From Nocardia sp. CY41 (lineage in GTDB: Bacteria; Actinomycetota; Actinomycetes; Mycobacteriales; Mycobacteriaceae), in the NCBI RefSeq assembly GCF_009829325.1, contig NZ_VUOS01000010.1:1-64000 (forward strand): a DNA stretch of 64,000 nt. Direction: 5' to 3'. The position numbers were made by a program, and so were the translations under genes. The stretch's first letter is position 1, and the number at the start of each line of letters is the position of its first letter. Below the pieces are notes generated by a model. The model made no database searches. It was not told the origin of the DNA and saw only the letters and a list, made by a program, of their open reading frames with translations. Positions 1 to 7,326 of this stretch are shown piece by piece.

Positions 1-114
1 CACCAGTACCGCCGCCTGGCCACCCGCTGGGAACGACGCACCGACATCCACCAAGGATTCCTCGACCTCGCCGCCGCCCTCATCTGCTGGCGAAGACTCC
101 GCAACCGAACCTGA
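1..114 (+). mobile_element. IS5-family transposase, C-terminal 37 codons (cut by window edge)
   Basis: The frame is open from the first base to a TGA at 112-114. The 37 residues (ending ...TDIHQGFLDLAAALICWRRL...) have the typical C-terminus of IS5-family DDE transposases, which end in an RRxERRxDIHxxFLxLxxALICWR-type stretch. Everything upstream, including the DDE residues, lies outside the window, so I cannot say whether the element is intact. I could not identify its terminal inverted repeat in the bases after the stop. A dispersed repeat begins about 45 bases further on. Confidence 0.7.
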
Positions 115-578
115 TAGGCGCTCTAAGCAGTATGGTCCCTACCCCCGACAGTGTTGAATTCCAGCGCCTGCGGCGCTGGGTGTTCGCGGCCCCCTCATGG
201 CTCGCGTCCGAGCGACCGCCGCTGGCGACTTCGTCGCGGACGCGGCGGCCGCTCGAACGCGAGCCGGGCCGCGAACGGCGCATGCTCGGTCTCGCTCCGC
301 TCGAAACCGGGAGTTCAGGTGGGTGGTTGCGTCAGGTGGTAATCGTGCATCCAGCGCAGGGCAGGAGGGGACGTGAGATATCTGGCCGGATCGCTCGGGA
401 CAGAAGTTCGGTCGACCGGCGGTGATGCCACTTCGGCAGGTGCGGAGGACGGAGGTCGCACTACCCTCGCAGCTGACACCGAGGACCCGATAGGGTAGCG
501 ACAAAGCGTGTGACATGGGCGGACGGGCTTCCCCGGCGTCGTACTGCCATGGCGAACCAGCATGACGGAGGGCCTTCG
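115..578. other. Intergenic stretch with dispersed repeat copy A (about 160-345)
   Basis: I see no convincing gene here. From 161 to 179 there is a stem-loop (CCAGCGCC, TGC loop, GGCGCTGG) that opens a repeat running to about 345. The same repeat occurs at 4452-4600 (plus orientation) and at 6258-6030 (minus orientation). From 346 to 578 I see only the presumed promoter and leader of the next gene, with GGAGGG at 568-573 as its ribosome-binding site. Confidence 0.6.
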
Positions 579-1223
579 ATGGGGTTGTTCACGAAGCGCA
601 AGCGGCGGCCGAGCCGCAGGGCCGAGGCGAAAGCCCTCAAGCACAAGGCCGCGATCGAGGCCAAGCTCGCCGCGAAGAACGACCGCAAGGCACGCCGCGC
701 CGAGGCCCGTACCCAGCGCAGGGTGGCCAAGGCGCAGATCGCGGCCTTCCAGGCGGAGGAGAAGGCCGCGCTGAAGGTGGCCGCCAAGGCCGAACGCGAT
801 CCGTTCAGCGCCGGTCAGGTGAAGAAGTATCTCGGCGTGGCGCGGGTGCTCATCCCGGTGCTCGCCCCCCTCGCCTACCGCGGGGCCACCTTCCTGCGCG
901 GGCAGTTGGACACCCGCCGCGCCCAGCAACTCGGCGTGGGCATCGACCAGCTCGGCGACTTCAGCGGACACGGAGCCAAGCTGCAGGCGCGCATCACGAA
1001 TGCCGAAGCGGCCCTGGCGAAGATCGGCGCGCAGGACGGCAAGGACAAGGGCGAGACGCAGAAGTTCGTCACCGCCACCAAAGACCGTCTCGGCAGCCTG
1101 ACGGCGGCGGTGCACACCTCCGACCAGATGCCGGCCAACCGCCGCCGGTCGGTGCACGCGTCCATCTCCCACGAACTGTCCGGGATCGAGTCCGACATCC
1201 TGGCGCGGCTCGGCGTGCGCTGA
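579..1223 (+). CDS. Small basic, coiled-coil-like protein (DUF6474-type)
   Basis: A 214-residue protein. I chose the ATG at 579 because GGAGGG lies 6-7 bases upstream and the protein then begins MGLFTKRKRR; the frame extends upstream to 510 without support. The first ~90 residues are extremely rich in Lys, Arg and Ala (helical, probably nucleic-acid or membrane-surface associated), followed by a hydrophobic stretch (VARVLIPVLAPLAYRGATFL, about residues 90-110) and a helical C-terminal half. It resembles the actinobacterial DUF6474 family; no biochemical role is known to me. It lies just ahead of the copper genes on the same strand. Confidence 0.75.
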   Translation: MGLFTKRKRRPSRRAEAKALKHKAAIEAKLAAKNDRKARRAEARTQRRVAKAQIAAFQAEEKAALKVAAKAERDPFSAGQVKKYLGVARVLIPVLAPLAYRGATFLRGQLDTRRAQQLGVGIDQLGDFSGHGAKLQARITNAEAALAKIGAQDGKDKGETQKFVTATKDRLGSLTAAVHTSDQMPANRRRSVHASISHELSGIESDILARLGVR

Positions 1224-1237
1224 GCGTTCCCGGCCCG

Positions 1238-1768
1238 ATGTCCCCGCACCCGATCACCGGCCACCTGCGTGGTGGCCTGGTCGGCGTGCTGGTGGGCGTC
1301 CTGGCCGTGGCGGCGCACGGGGCGGCGGGCGGAGGCGCGCCCGGCACCACCGAACTGACGTTGCTGTTGCTGATCGCCGCCGGGTTCGGTTCGGTCGCGG
1401 GAACCGTGCGGGCGCACCCGTCCGTCGTGGCCGGGTTACTCGGCGCCGGTCAGCTGCTGAGCCACGTCGCGCTGTCGGTCCTGCTCGGCCACGACCACGC
1501 CGGAACCGGCTCCGGCGCACCATCATCCCCCTTGCCGACGGGAGGGATGCTGTTCGCGCACATCGCCGCGACGATCGGCTGCGCGGCGCTGATCGCACTG
1601 ACCGAGCGGCTCTACGCCGCCGCCTCCGGCGCACTCCGCGCGATACTCGCGCCGCCGCGGCGCGCGCGGATCGTCGGCGCGCCGCTCTGGCCGTATTCCG
1701 GCCTCCCGCCCTATCGCTGTGCTCCACTCGGTGCGCTCGGCCCGCGCGCGCCGCCGGTGTCGGCCTGA
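1238..1768 (+). CDS. Multi-pass membrane protein at head of copper operon
   Basis: A 176-residue hydrophobic protein with about four predicted membrane segments: GGLVGVLVGVLAVAAHGA near the N-terminus, ELTLLLLIAAGFGSVAGTV, VVAGLLGAGQLLSHVALSVL, and MLFAHIAATIGCAALIALTE. His residues sit close to the membrane segments (HVAL, GHDHAG, FAHI), as in small metal-related membrane proteins. It is followed at 40 bases by YcnI, CopC and CopD genes on the same strand, so a role in copper handling is likely by context. The C-terminal ~35 residues are Pro/Arg-rich with no recognised domain. There is no clear Shine-Dalgarno, and the start could be slightly different. Confidence 0.75.
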   Translation: MSPHPITGHLRGGLVGVLVGVLAVAAHGAAGGGAPGTTELTLLLLIAAGFGSVAGTVRAHPSVVAGLLGAGQLLSHVALSVLLGHDHAGTGSGAPSSPLPTGGMLFAHIAATIGCAALIALTERLYAAASGALRAILAPPRRARIVGAPLWPYSGLPPYRCAPLGALGPRAPPVSA

Positions 1769-1808
1769 CCGCCCGACACCCCTTTCCCTTCGCACAGGAA
1801 GCTTCAGC

Positions 1809-2465
1809 ATGCACAGCTCTCTTTCGCGCGCCGTCGGAACGACCTGCACCACAACGGCACTTGTCCTGTTCGCGGCCGGCACCGCCGCGGCCCACGTCAC
1901 GGTGGACGCTCCCGGCGCGACCCAAGGCGGATACGCCGTCGCCACCTTCCGGGTGCCCACCGAATCGGACACCGCGGGCACCACAGCGCTCACCGTCACC
2001 CTGCCCAACCTGAAATCGGCGCGGACCGAGCCGATTCCCGGATGGTCGGCCAAGGTCGAACGCAACGACAAGAAGGAGATCACCGCGATCACCTGGACCG
2101 CCGATCCCGGCGCGCCGGGTATCCCGCCCGGCCAGTTCCAGCGCTTCGCGGTGTCCGTCGGCCCGCTGCCCGCGCAGGATTCGGTGAGCTTCCCCGCCAA
2201 GCAGACCTATTCCGACGGCAAGGTGGTCAGCTGGGACCAACCGGTCGAGAAGGACGGCGACGAACCGGAGCATCCGGCCCCGTCCATCACCCTGGCCGCC
2301 GGGAAAGAGGATTCGGACGGGCACAAAGTGAGCAGCGAAGCCGCGGACGAGGACTCCGAGCACGAGGACGAGACAGCCCGCTGGCTCGGCGGGATCGGTC
2401 TCGCGCTCGGCCTGCTCGGTGTCGCGCTGGGCGTCGGCACTGTCATTCGAGGACGTCGCGCATGA
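1809..2465 (+). CDS. YcnI-family copper-associated exported protein
   Basis: 218 residues. The ATG at 1809 is preceded by AGGA at good spacing, and the protein begins with a signal peptide (to about residue 30, ending GTAAAH). The mature N-terminus is AHVTVDAPGA; YcnI (DUF1775) proteins bind copper through this N-terminal His and a conserved Trp, here in SWDQPVEKDGDEPEHPAP. The ~150-residue beta domain is followed by an acidic linker (EDSDGHKVSSEAADEDSEHEDE) and a C-terminal membrane anchor (LGGIGLALGLLGVALGVGTV). The stop overlaps the CopC start (ATGA), indicating translational coupling. In known systems YcnI, CopC and CopD cooperate in copper acquisition or delivery. Confidence 0.92.
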   Translation: MHSSLSRAVGTTCTTTALVLFAAGTAAAHVTVDAPGATQGGYAVATFRVPTESDTAGTTALTVTLPNLKSARTEPIPGWSAKVERNDKKEITAITWTADPGAPGIPPGQFQRFAVSVGPLPAQDSVSFPAKQTYSDGKVVSWDQPVEKDGDEPEHPAPSITLAAGKEDSDGHKVSSEAADEDSEHEDETARWLGGIGLALGLLGVALGVGTVIRGRRA

Positions 2466-3001
2466 ACCGCCGACTCCTCGTCGCCCTCGTCGCCGGCCTG
2501 TTCCTGCTCGGGTTCGGTATCGCCGCAACCGGCGTCGCCACCGCGCACTCCGCGGCCACCGGAAGCGTCCCGGACGACAACGCGACAGTGGACGCCGGGC
2601 CCGAGCGCGCCAGCGTGACGTTCAACGAGGCACTGCAGCCGAGTTTTCCGTCGCTCACCGTCGTCGGGCCCGACGGCAACCTCTGGTCCAAGGGTGATCC
2701 CGTGGTCGAAGGCAATACGGTGAGCGTCGTCTTGGGCGAGTTGGGGCCGACCGGCGAATACACCATCGCCTACCGGGTGACCTCGGCCGACGGACACCCC
2801 GTCAGTGGCAAACGGCACTTCACGCTCAGCAAGCCGGGCAACGGCACGCCGGGACCGAAACCGAATGCGAAGGCTCACGACAGCTCCGACGGCTCGGACG
2901 GAATTCCGCTGTGGGTGTTCGTCGCCGGGGCGGTGGTGCTGTTCGGTGGCGGACTCGCGTTCGCGTTGTTCGGCGGCAGGAGCCGCGACCAGAAGCGGTG
3001 A
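2462..3001 (+). CDS. copC: CopC-domain periplasmic copper-binding protein, membrane anchored
   Basis: 179 residues, start on the ATGA overlap with ycnI. It has a signal peptide (residues 1-28, ending ATGVATAH), then the CopC/YobA beta-barrel: AHSAATGSVPDDNATVD at the mature N-terminus (copper-ligating His1 position) and SADGHPVSGKRHF (second His ligand region) near residues 110-125. A Gly/Pro/Ser spacer leads to a C-terminal transmembrane helix (IPLWVFVAGAVVLFGGGLAFALFG) and a short basic tail. The following copD starts on a GTGA overlap. All expected features of the family are present. Confidence 0.93.
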   Translation: MNRRLLVALVAGLFLLGFGIAATGVATAHSAATGSVPDDNATVDAGPERASVTFNEALQPSFPSLTVVGPDGNLWSKGDPVVEGNTVSVVLGELGPTGEYTIAYRVTSADGHPVSGKRHFTLSKPGNGTPGPKPNAKAHDSSDGSDGIPLWVFVAGAVVLFGGGLAFALFGGRSRDQKR

Positions 3002-3960
3002 GCGACGTGAAGACCGGCGGCCGAGGCGGCGCGCGCCGCGCCCCCGGCCGGATGCCATGGCCCGCTCTGCTCCTGGCCTTCCCGGCCGGGTTGCTCGGGG
3101 TAGCGCTCGCCTGGGTGCTGATCCTGCCCGGCCCGCTGCCCGGCGAGGCCGTGGTGCGGGTGGTGGCCGACGGCGTCGGGGCGACCGCACTCGGATTGGC
3201 GGCGCTGCCCAAGGTGACGCCGCGGTTGACGACACCGTGGCGGCTGCTCGCGGTGCTCGCCGGAATCTGGGCGGTCGCGGAATTCGCCGTGCTGATCTTC
3301 GAGGCAGCCGAGGTGGTCGGCGTTCCGGTGCGCGAACTCGGCGCCGAAGAGTTCGCCACCTATCTGGTCGAGGTCAGCGGCGGGCAGATCGGGATCGCGA
3401 TCCTGGTCGGCGTCGTGACGGTGGCCTGCGGGGCGGCACTCGCCTTCCGGCGGCCCGGGTCCGCCTCCGCGGATCTGGTGCTGGTATTCGCCGCGGTCGC
3501 ACTGGCGTTGCGGCCGATCACCGGACACATGTCGCAGCAGGCGTTCGGGTCGGTGCTCGCCGCGGTGCACGCGCTGGCGGCGGGCGCCTGGTTGGGGTTG
3601 CTGATCGCGCTGGCACTGGTCGTGCGGACCCGCGGCGAGTGGGCGGTGGCACTGCCGAGATATTCGGCGGTGGCGCTGCCCTTGGTGGCGATCGTGGCGG
3701 TGACCGGCCTGCTCAACGGGCTGATCCGGGTGGGAGGGATAGCTCCGTTCGTCAGCACCGGCTACGGCCGGATCCTGCTCGCGAAGACCGTGGTGCTGCT
3801 CGGCTTGCTCGCTCTCGGCTGGTGGTGGCGGCGCAGCTGGGTGCCGAAAGCGGCCGACCACCGGATGGATGCCGACGAGTCGTTACGCCGCGCGGTAGCC
3901 GAGGTGATCGTGATGGCGCTCGCCTTCGGCCTCGCCGCCACCCTGGCGGTGACAGCCTGA
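2998..3960 (+). CDS. copD: CopD-family copper membrane protein
   Basis: 320 residues from the GTG at 2998, which overlaps the copC stop (GTGA). About eight transmembrane helices are visible. The C-terminal half carries the CopD core with conserved His in HMSQQAFGSVLAAVHALAAG and the following AWLG motif near residues 175-205, where the family places its copper ligands. The protein ends in a helix at the very C-terminus. Three coupled genes (ycnI, copC, copD) preceded by a small membrane protein form one operon for copper uptake across the membrane. No copper operator could be recognised with confidence. Confidence 0.92.
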   Translation: MSDVKTGGRGGARRAPGRMPWPALLLAFPAGLLGVALAWVLILPGPLPGEAVVRVVADGVGATALGLAALPKVTPRLTTPWRLLAVLAGIWAVAEFAVLIFEAAEVVGVPVRELGAEEFATYLVEVSGGQIGIAILVGVVTVACGAALAFRRPGSASADLVLVFAAVALALRPITGHMSQQAFGSVLAAVHALAAGAWLGLLIALALVVRTRGEWAVALPRYSAVALPLVAIVAVTGLLNGLIRVGGIAPFVSTGYGRILLAKTVVLLGLLALGWWWRRSWVPKAADHRMDADESLRRAVAEVIVMALAFGLAATLAVTA

Positions 3961-3981
3961 GCCGGATCGTCGCGCCCCGGT

Positions 3982-3987
3982 TAGGGT
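3982..3987 (+). promoter_or_regulatory. Leaderless -10 element (TAGGGT) for the SRPBCC gene
   Basis: TAGGGT lies exactly six bases before the ATG at 3994. This TANNNT-N6-7-ATG spacing is the standard actinobacterial leaderless promoter, so transcription probably begins at or next to the start codon. No Shine-Dalgarno is present. Confidence 0.55.
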
Positions 3988-3993
3988 CTGCTC

Positions 3994-4452
3994 ATGACCG
4001 AAGTGAAGATCGTCGAGGATTGCGTGGCCTCGGCCGAGTCAGCGTTCGCCTACGTGAACGATTACCGGAACCTGGCGCGATTCCTGCACGGCATCCAGTC
4101 CTTCACTCCGGTCGGCGAGCAGACCGAAGGGGTCGGCGCCACATTCGACGGGCACATGAAGCTGGGTCCCGCCTCGCTGAAATCGCGGATCCGGGTGATC
4201 CGGTGGGAGGAGAACTTCGCGATCGGCGTCGAGTCGATCAAGGGTTTCGACGTCGAATCCACGTTCCTGTTCCACGCCAAGGGCGAGGACTTGTGCACCG
4301 TCGACGCGATCGTGGACTTCCGAGTGCCCGGCGGCCTGGCGGGCCGAGCCCTCGGTAAGACCATCGAACCGTTCGTGAAGATCGCCGTGCAGCACACGAC
4401 GCACAACCTGGTGACGCAGATCGCCGCGTTCCACGCGGGCTCTGTCAACTAG
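3994..4452 (+). CDS. SRPBCC (START/polyketide cyclase-like) family protein
   Basis: 152 residues, start supported by the leaderless promoter. The sequence follows the small-ligand SRPBCC fold: an opening beta strand (TEVKIVEDCVASAESAFAYV), the helix-loop (NDYRNLARFLHGIQSF), central strands, and a long C-terminal helix (ALGKTIEPFVKIAVQHTTHNL). Proteins of this type bind hydrophobic ligands or act as aromatase/cyclase-like accessory proteins; no specific ligand can be named. It stands alone behind the copper operon, and the G of its TAG stop is the first base of the stem-loop that begins repeat copy B. Confidence 0.8.
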   Translation: MTEVKIVEDCVASAESAFAYVNDYRNLARFLHGIQSFTPVGEQTEGVGATFDGHMKLGPASLKSRIRVIRWEENFAIGVESIKGFDVESTFLFHAKGEDLCTVDAIVDFRVPGGLAGRALGKTIEPFVKIAVQHTTHNLVTQIAAFHAGSVN

Positions 4453-4733
4453 CCGCGACTTCGTCGCGGCGTGTCCGCGGCACCTTTCATGGCTCGAAAC
4501 CGGGAGTTGGGGTCCGCTGGGCGCGTCAGGGTTCGATCATCGGCCCTCCGCACGCGGTTCAGCATGGCCGGCAGGGCGAGCAGTTGCGCCAGTAGGTGTC
4601 GCGTGCCAGGCCGCGCTATCGATCCGCTGTCCGTCGGCCGCCATGAGGCGGGATCGTGGCCGCGACTTGTGCGGTTCCTCGAAGCGAATGGGCGTAGTTG
4701 CGCCGGTGGTGGCGGTATCGCGATGCTGGAGGC
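4452..4733 (+). repeat. Dispersed repeat copy B with internal deletion (about 4452-4600)
   Basis: Starts with the stem-loop GCCGCGAC-TTC-GTCGCGGC at 4452-4470, directly on the stop codon of the SRPBCC gene, where it could serve as a terminator. The following bases (gtgtccgcgg..., then catggctcgaaaccgggag) match copies A and C, but about 90 bases in the middle are absent. Downstream it shares the segment containing cacgcggttcagcatggccgg with the copy near 6050. The rest, to 4733, is presumed promoter of the next gene. Confidence 0.7.
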
Positions 4734-5108
4734 GTGAGCGCTACCCCCTCGTTCGGACAAAAGGTCGGCTACATCTTCGGCCGCACCCTGCCGGAATCGA
4801 TGTCCGACTGGGTGCGCGAGGACCTGGTCGGGCCCGGGGCCACGCGGCGCTATCTGCTGCGATTCCTGGTGCCCGTGCTTCCGGTGCTCATGCTCTTCCT
4901 GCTGCTGCCCGGCCCGTTGTGGATGGGTCTGGCGATGATGGCGCTGCTGTACATTCCGCTGATCTACTTCACGGTGGCGCTGCTGTACGTCTACCGGCGC
5001 CATCGGCTGATCAAGCACGGTCTCGACCCCGCGCTCGCGGACGCCGACGCCCGCCGCCGGGACGAGCGCGAACGGCTCGACTACGAGCGCAGGCACGGAC
5101 GCGGATGA
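4734..5108 (+). CDS. DUF5313 family membrane protein (paralogue 1)
   Basis: 124 residues from the GTG at 4734, chosen by alignment with the following paralogue. GGAGG sits immediately before the GTG, too close for a classical ribosome site, so initiation may be leaderless or the true start may differ. The protein has an amphipathic N-terminus (QKVGYIFGRTLPESMSDWVREDLVGPGATRRYLLRF), two transmembrane helices (VPVLPVLMLFLLLPGPLWMG; MALLYIPLIYFTVALLYVYR), and a charged tail with DPALADADARRRDERERLDYERRHG. DUF5313 is confined to mycobacteria/nocardiae and has no known function. Confidence 0.8.
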   Translation: MSATPSFGQKVGYIFGRTLPESMSDWVREDLVGPGATRRYLLRFLVPVLPVLMLFLLLPGPLWMGLAMMALLYIPLIYFTVALLYVYRRHRLIKHGLDPALADADARRRDERERLDYERRHGRG

Positions 5109-5134
5109 GTCGCGCCGGAAACTAGCGGTGACTT

Positions 5135-5160
5135 ATACCACAGGCATAGCCTTGTGGTAT
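5135..5160 (+). promoter_or_regulatory. Near-perfect dyad overlapping -10 and start codon of the second DUF5313 gene
   Basis: Left arm ATACCACAGGC (5135-5145) and right arm GCCTTGTGGTAT (5149-5160) are reverse complements except for one extra T. TAGCCT at 5147-5152 fits a -10 element six bases before the ATG at 5159, so the right arm covers the -10, the start point and the first two bases of the start codon. This is the position of a repressor operator in a leaderless gene. Confidence 0.55.
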
Positions 5161-5524
5161 GGAAACCCCCACGTTCAGGCAGCGGGTCGCCTACGATCTG
5201 GGCCGCGAGCTCCCCGAAGAGCTGCACGAGTGGGTCACCCACGACCTCGTCGGGCACGGGGCCATGGAACGCTATCTCGTCCGTTTCCTCGGGCCGATCA
5301 TCCCGTTCTTCGCCTTGGTGCTGCTGTTCCCCGGGCCGATGCCGCTGAAGATCGGCTTGATCGTGATGATGATCGTCCCGATGGTCGTCTTCACCGTCGC
5401 CCTCAGCTACGTGTGGCGCCGCTTCCGCTTGGTCCAGCACGGCCTGAACCCAGACCTGGTCGACCACGGCAAGTGCACCGAACACGACCGCGACCTGTAC
5501 GAACTGCGCTACGGCCACCGATAA
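5159..5524 (+). CDS. DUF5313 family membrane protein (paralogue 2)
   Basis: 121 residues, ATG at 5159. It is clearly homologous to the preceding gene: TFRQRVAYDLGRELPEELHEWVTHDLVGHGAMERYLVRF aligns with the equivalent N-terminal block, followed by two membrane helices and the RRFRLVQHGLNPDLVDHGKCTEHDRDLYELRYGHR tail. The tandem arrangement indicates local duplication. Its promoter contains a long dyad not seen at the first copy, so the two copies are probably regulated differently. Confidence 0.85.
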   Translation: METPTFRQRVAYDLGRELPEELHEWVTHDLVGHGAMERYLVRFLGPIIPFFALVLLFPGPMPLKIGLIVMMIVPMVVFTVALSYVWRRFRLVQHGLNPDLVDHGKCTEHDRDLYELRYGHR

Positions 5525-6269
5525 CGCCGCCCACCGCCTCGCGCGCTGACAACCACGCGCGCCGCCTGTGCACGCCTACGGAACGAAGCCGATCCACCGG
5601 GTAGCGCCCACCCCATCCACCTCCGACGGCCCGGCAATCCGGACCGTGCCGGTCGCCTCCAGGACCACGCCCGAGCTCCCTGCTCCGCAACAAAGGAGCA
5701 AGCGACCGCCCTGCGCCACCGCAACAGGTGAGCCCGGGTAATGCGACAACAATCACACCCGACCTGACGAAAACACACCAGCTCCACCCCGAATTTCGCG
5801 CGCCGCGAGATCGAGCCTCCGCCCTCCGCGGCTTAGTCCACGTTCGACTGACCGCCACGGCGGATTTGCGACACCGATCAACCGCTACCGGCCCCAGCAA
5901 ACTTCGGAAAGCCCGCTCACCGCCACATGCCACCACACCTGCTCACCCACCGGTTTCGCCTGAAGCAAGACAGAGCACCCACCGTTCACAGCCAGGCTTC
6001 CATTCGCGTTACTGCCGTGCAGGCGACGAAGCCAGGTGCGCCGGCCATGCTGAACCGCGTGCCAGGGCGCCGACTTCGAATCCTGACGGGCCCAGCGCAC
6101 CACAACGACAGGTTTCGAGCGAAGCGAGACCGAGCATCCGCCGTTCGCGGCCCGGCTCGCGTTTCCGCGGCCGCCGCGTACGCGACGAAGGAGCAAGCGG
6201 CGGTCGCGCAAACGCGAGCCATAGAGGGGCCGCGAACACGCCGCGACGAAGTCGCGGCAAAATAGCCCA
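5525..6269 (-). repeat. Array of diverged dispersed-repeat copies (minus orientation)
   Basis: I find no gene in these ~745 bases. Read on the minus strand, a good copy of the repeat begins with GCCGCGAC-GAA-GTCGCGGC at 6258-6240 and runs to about 6030. A more diverged copy follows at about 6010-5900, with equivalents of the gctcggtctcgct and cgaaacc segments, and a third at about 5870-5640. The good copy ends only 11 bases before the rraA start, so the stem lies inside the rraA promoter region. Confidence 0.65.
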
Positions 6270-6758
6270 GTGACCGAATCGCAGAATGTAATCGCCACCG
6301 CCGACCTGGCCGACGAGATCGGCCCGGAGATCCGCAGCTGCGATACGCAGTTCATCCAGTTCGGCGGGCGGGCTGCGTTCTCCGGACGCATCACCACCAT
6401 CCGCTGCTTCCAGGACAATCTCCTGGTGAAGCAGACGCTCGGTGAGCCGGGCGAGGGCAAGGTGCTGGTGGTCGACGGCGGCGCGAGCGTACACACGGCA
6501 CTGGTCGGCGACATCATCGCCGGGCGCGGCGTCGAGAACGGCTGGGCGGGCGTCGTCGTCAACGGCGCGGTTCGCGACTCGGCCATTCTGCGGACCCTGG
6601 ACATCGGTATCAAAGCGTTGGGCACCAATCCGCGCAAGAGCACGCAGACCGGCAGCGGGGACCGGGATGTGCCGGTGGAGTTCGGCGGAGTGACGTTCGT
6701 GCCCGGCGACATGCTCTACAGCGACCACGACGGCGTCGTGGTGCGCGCCGAGGACTGA
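6270..6758 (+). CDS. rraA: RraA-like protein (RNase E regulator / HMG aldolase superfamily)
   Basis: 162 residues from the GTG at 6270. The whole length matches Rra[20 protein letters not shown] at the N-terminus, [14 protein letters not shown], then [19 protein letters not shown] and [17 protein letters not shown] with the conserved GxxRD loop, and the C-terminal [16 protein letters not shown]. RraA inhibits RNase E in E. coli; many homologues are instead class II aldolases/decarboxylases, so the regulatory role is not certain here. The conserved GNVRD-type loop and D are intact. It converges on an S4-domain gene across a GC-rich hairpin. Confidence 0.88.
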   Translation: MTESQNVIATADLADEIGPEIRSCDTQFIQFGGRAAFSGRITTIRCFQDNLLVKQTLGEPGEGKVLVVDGGASVHTALVGDIIAGRGVENGWAGVVVNGAVRDSAILRTLDIGIKALGTNPRKSTQTGSGDRDVPVEFGGVTFVPGDMLYSDHDGVVVRAED

Positions 6759-6764
6759 GCCGGT

Positions 6765-6800
6765 GCGGCGGCGCGGCCGGGCCGCTCCGGCCGCCGCCGC
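6765..6800. terminator. GC-rich hairpin between convergent rraA and S4 gene
   Basis: GCGGCGGC (6765-6772) pairs with GCCGCCGC (6790-6797), and the loop contains further GGCC complements. There is no U tract, as is common for actinobacterial terminators. It lies between the two convergent stops. Confidence 0.45.
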
Positions 6801-6806
6801 GGGCCG

Positions 6807-7025
6807 TCAGGCGGACACGATCGCCTTGTGACCGGCGAGAGCCACCACGTCGCCGATCTGCAGTTGCCTCCCGCGCCGCAGTTCGACCTCGTCGTTCACC
6901 CGCACCAATCCTGCGGCGATCACCGTCTTCGCCTCCGAACCCGAGTCGATCAGGTTGGCCAGCTTCAGAAACTGGCCGAGCCGAATAACGTCGTCATCGA
7001 TCGGTACTTCGACTGGTTCCGACAT
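6807..7025 (-). CDS. S4-domain RNA-binding protein (YbcJ/YaaA-like)
   Basis: 72 residues. Almost the whole protein is an S4 fold: IRLGQFLKLANLIDSGSEAKTVIAAGLVRVNDEVELRRGRQL is the classic alpha-L RNA-binding motif (residues ~15-58), followed by QIGDVVALAGHKAIV. Such single-domain proteins bind structured RNA, often rRNA or tRNA; the target is unknown. It is transcribed away from lysX, with about 300 bases between the divergent starts. Confidence 0.88.
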   Translation of the reverse strand: MSEPVEVPIDDDVIRLGQFLKLANLIDSGSEAKTVIAAGLVRVNDEVELRRGRQLQIGDVVALAGHKAIVSA

Positions 7026-7326
7026 GGGGTAATACTTACTCCCTCACCCCAACTCGCCGAACACCGCCCCACACGCCCAGCGATCTCGGGGCAACTCGAG
7101 CCCGCACCGGCATCGCACCGAAATCCGGCCGCTCCTTCCGCAGGTATCGAAATTCACGCCGATTCGCTCGGTTCTGTCGCGCGGTCGGCGCGGAATCACG
7201 AAAGTTCGTGTTCGGCTCCGACCTGCGGCATACTCGTCGCGACGAAGTACCGCCCGCACAAACACCGCACAAACACGCGCTCCGCAGGCTTGGCAAATCC
7301 GACACACTCACGTACACACTGGTTCC
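7026..7326. other. Divergent promoter region between S4 gene and lysX
   Basis: 301 bases without a credible gene; both flanking genes start outward from here. I see no strong hairpin or operator-like palindrome. The lysX GTG has no Shine-Dalgarno. Confidence 0.5.

Noticed and set aside
2805..4358. 517-codon plus-strand frame overlapping copC and copD
   Set aside because: Arg/Gly/Ala shadow; CopC and CopD occupy the other frames with clear motifs.
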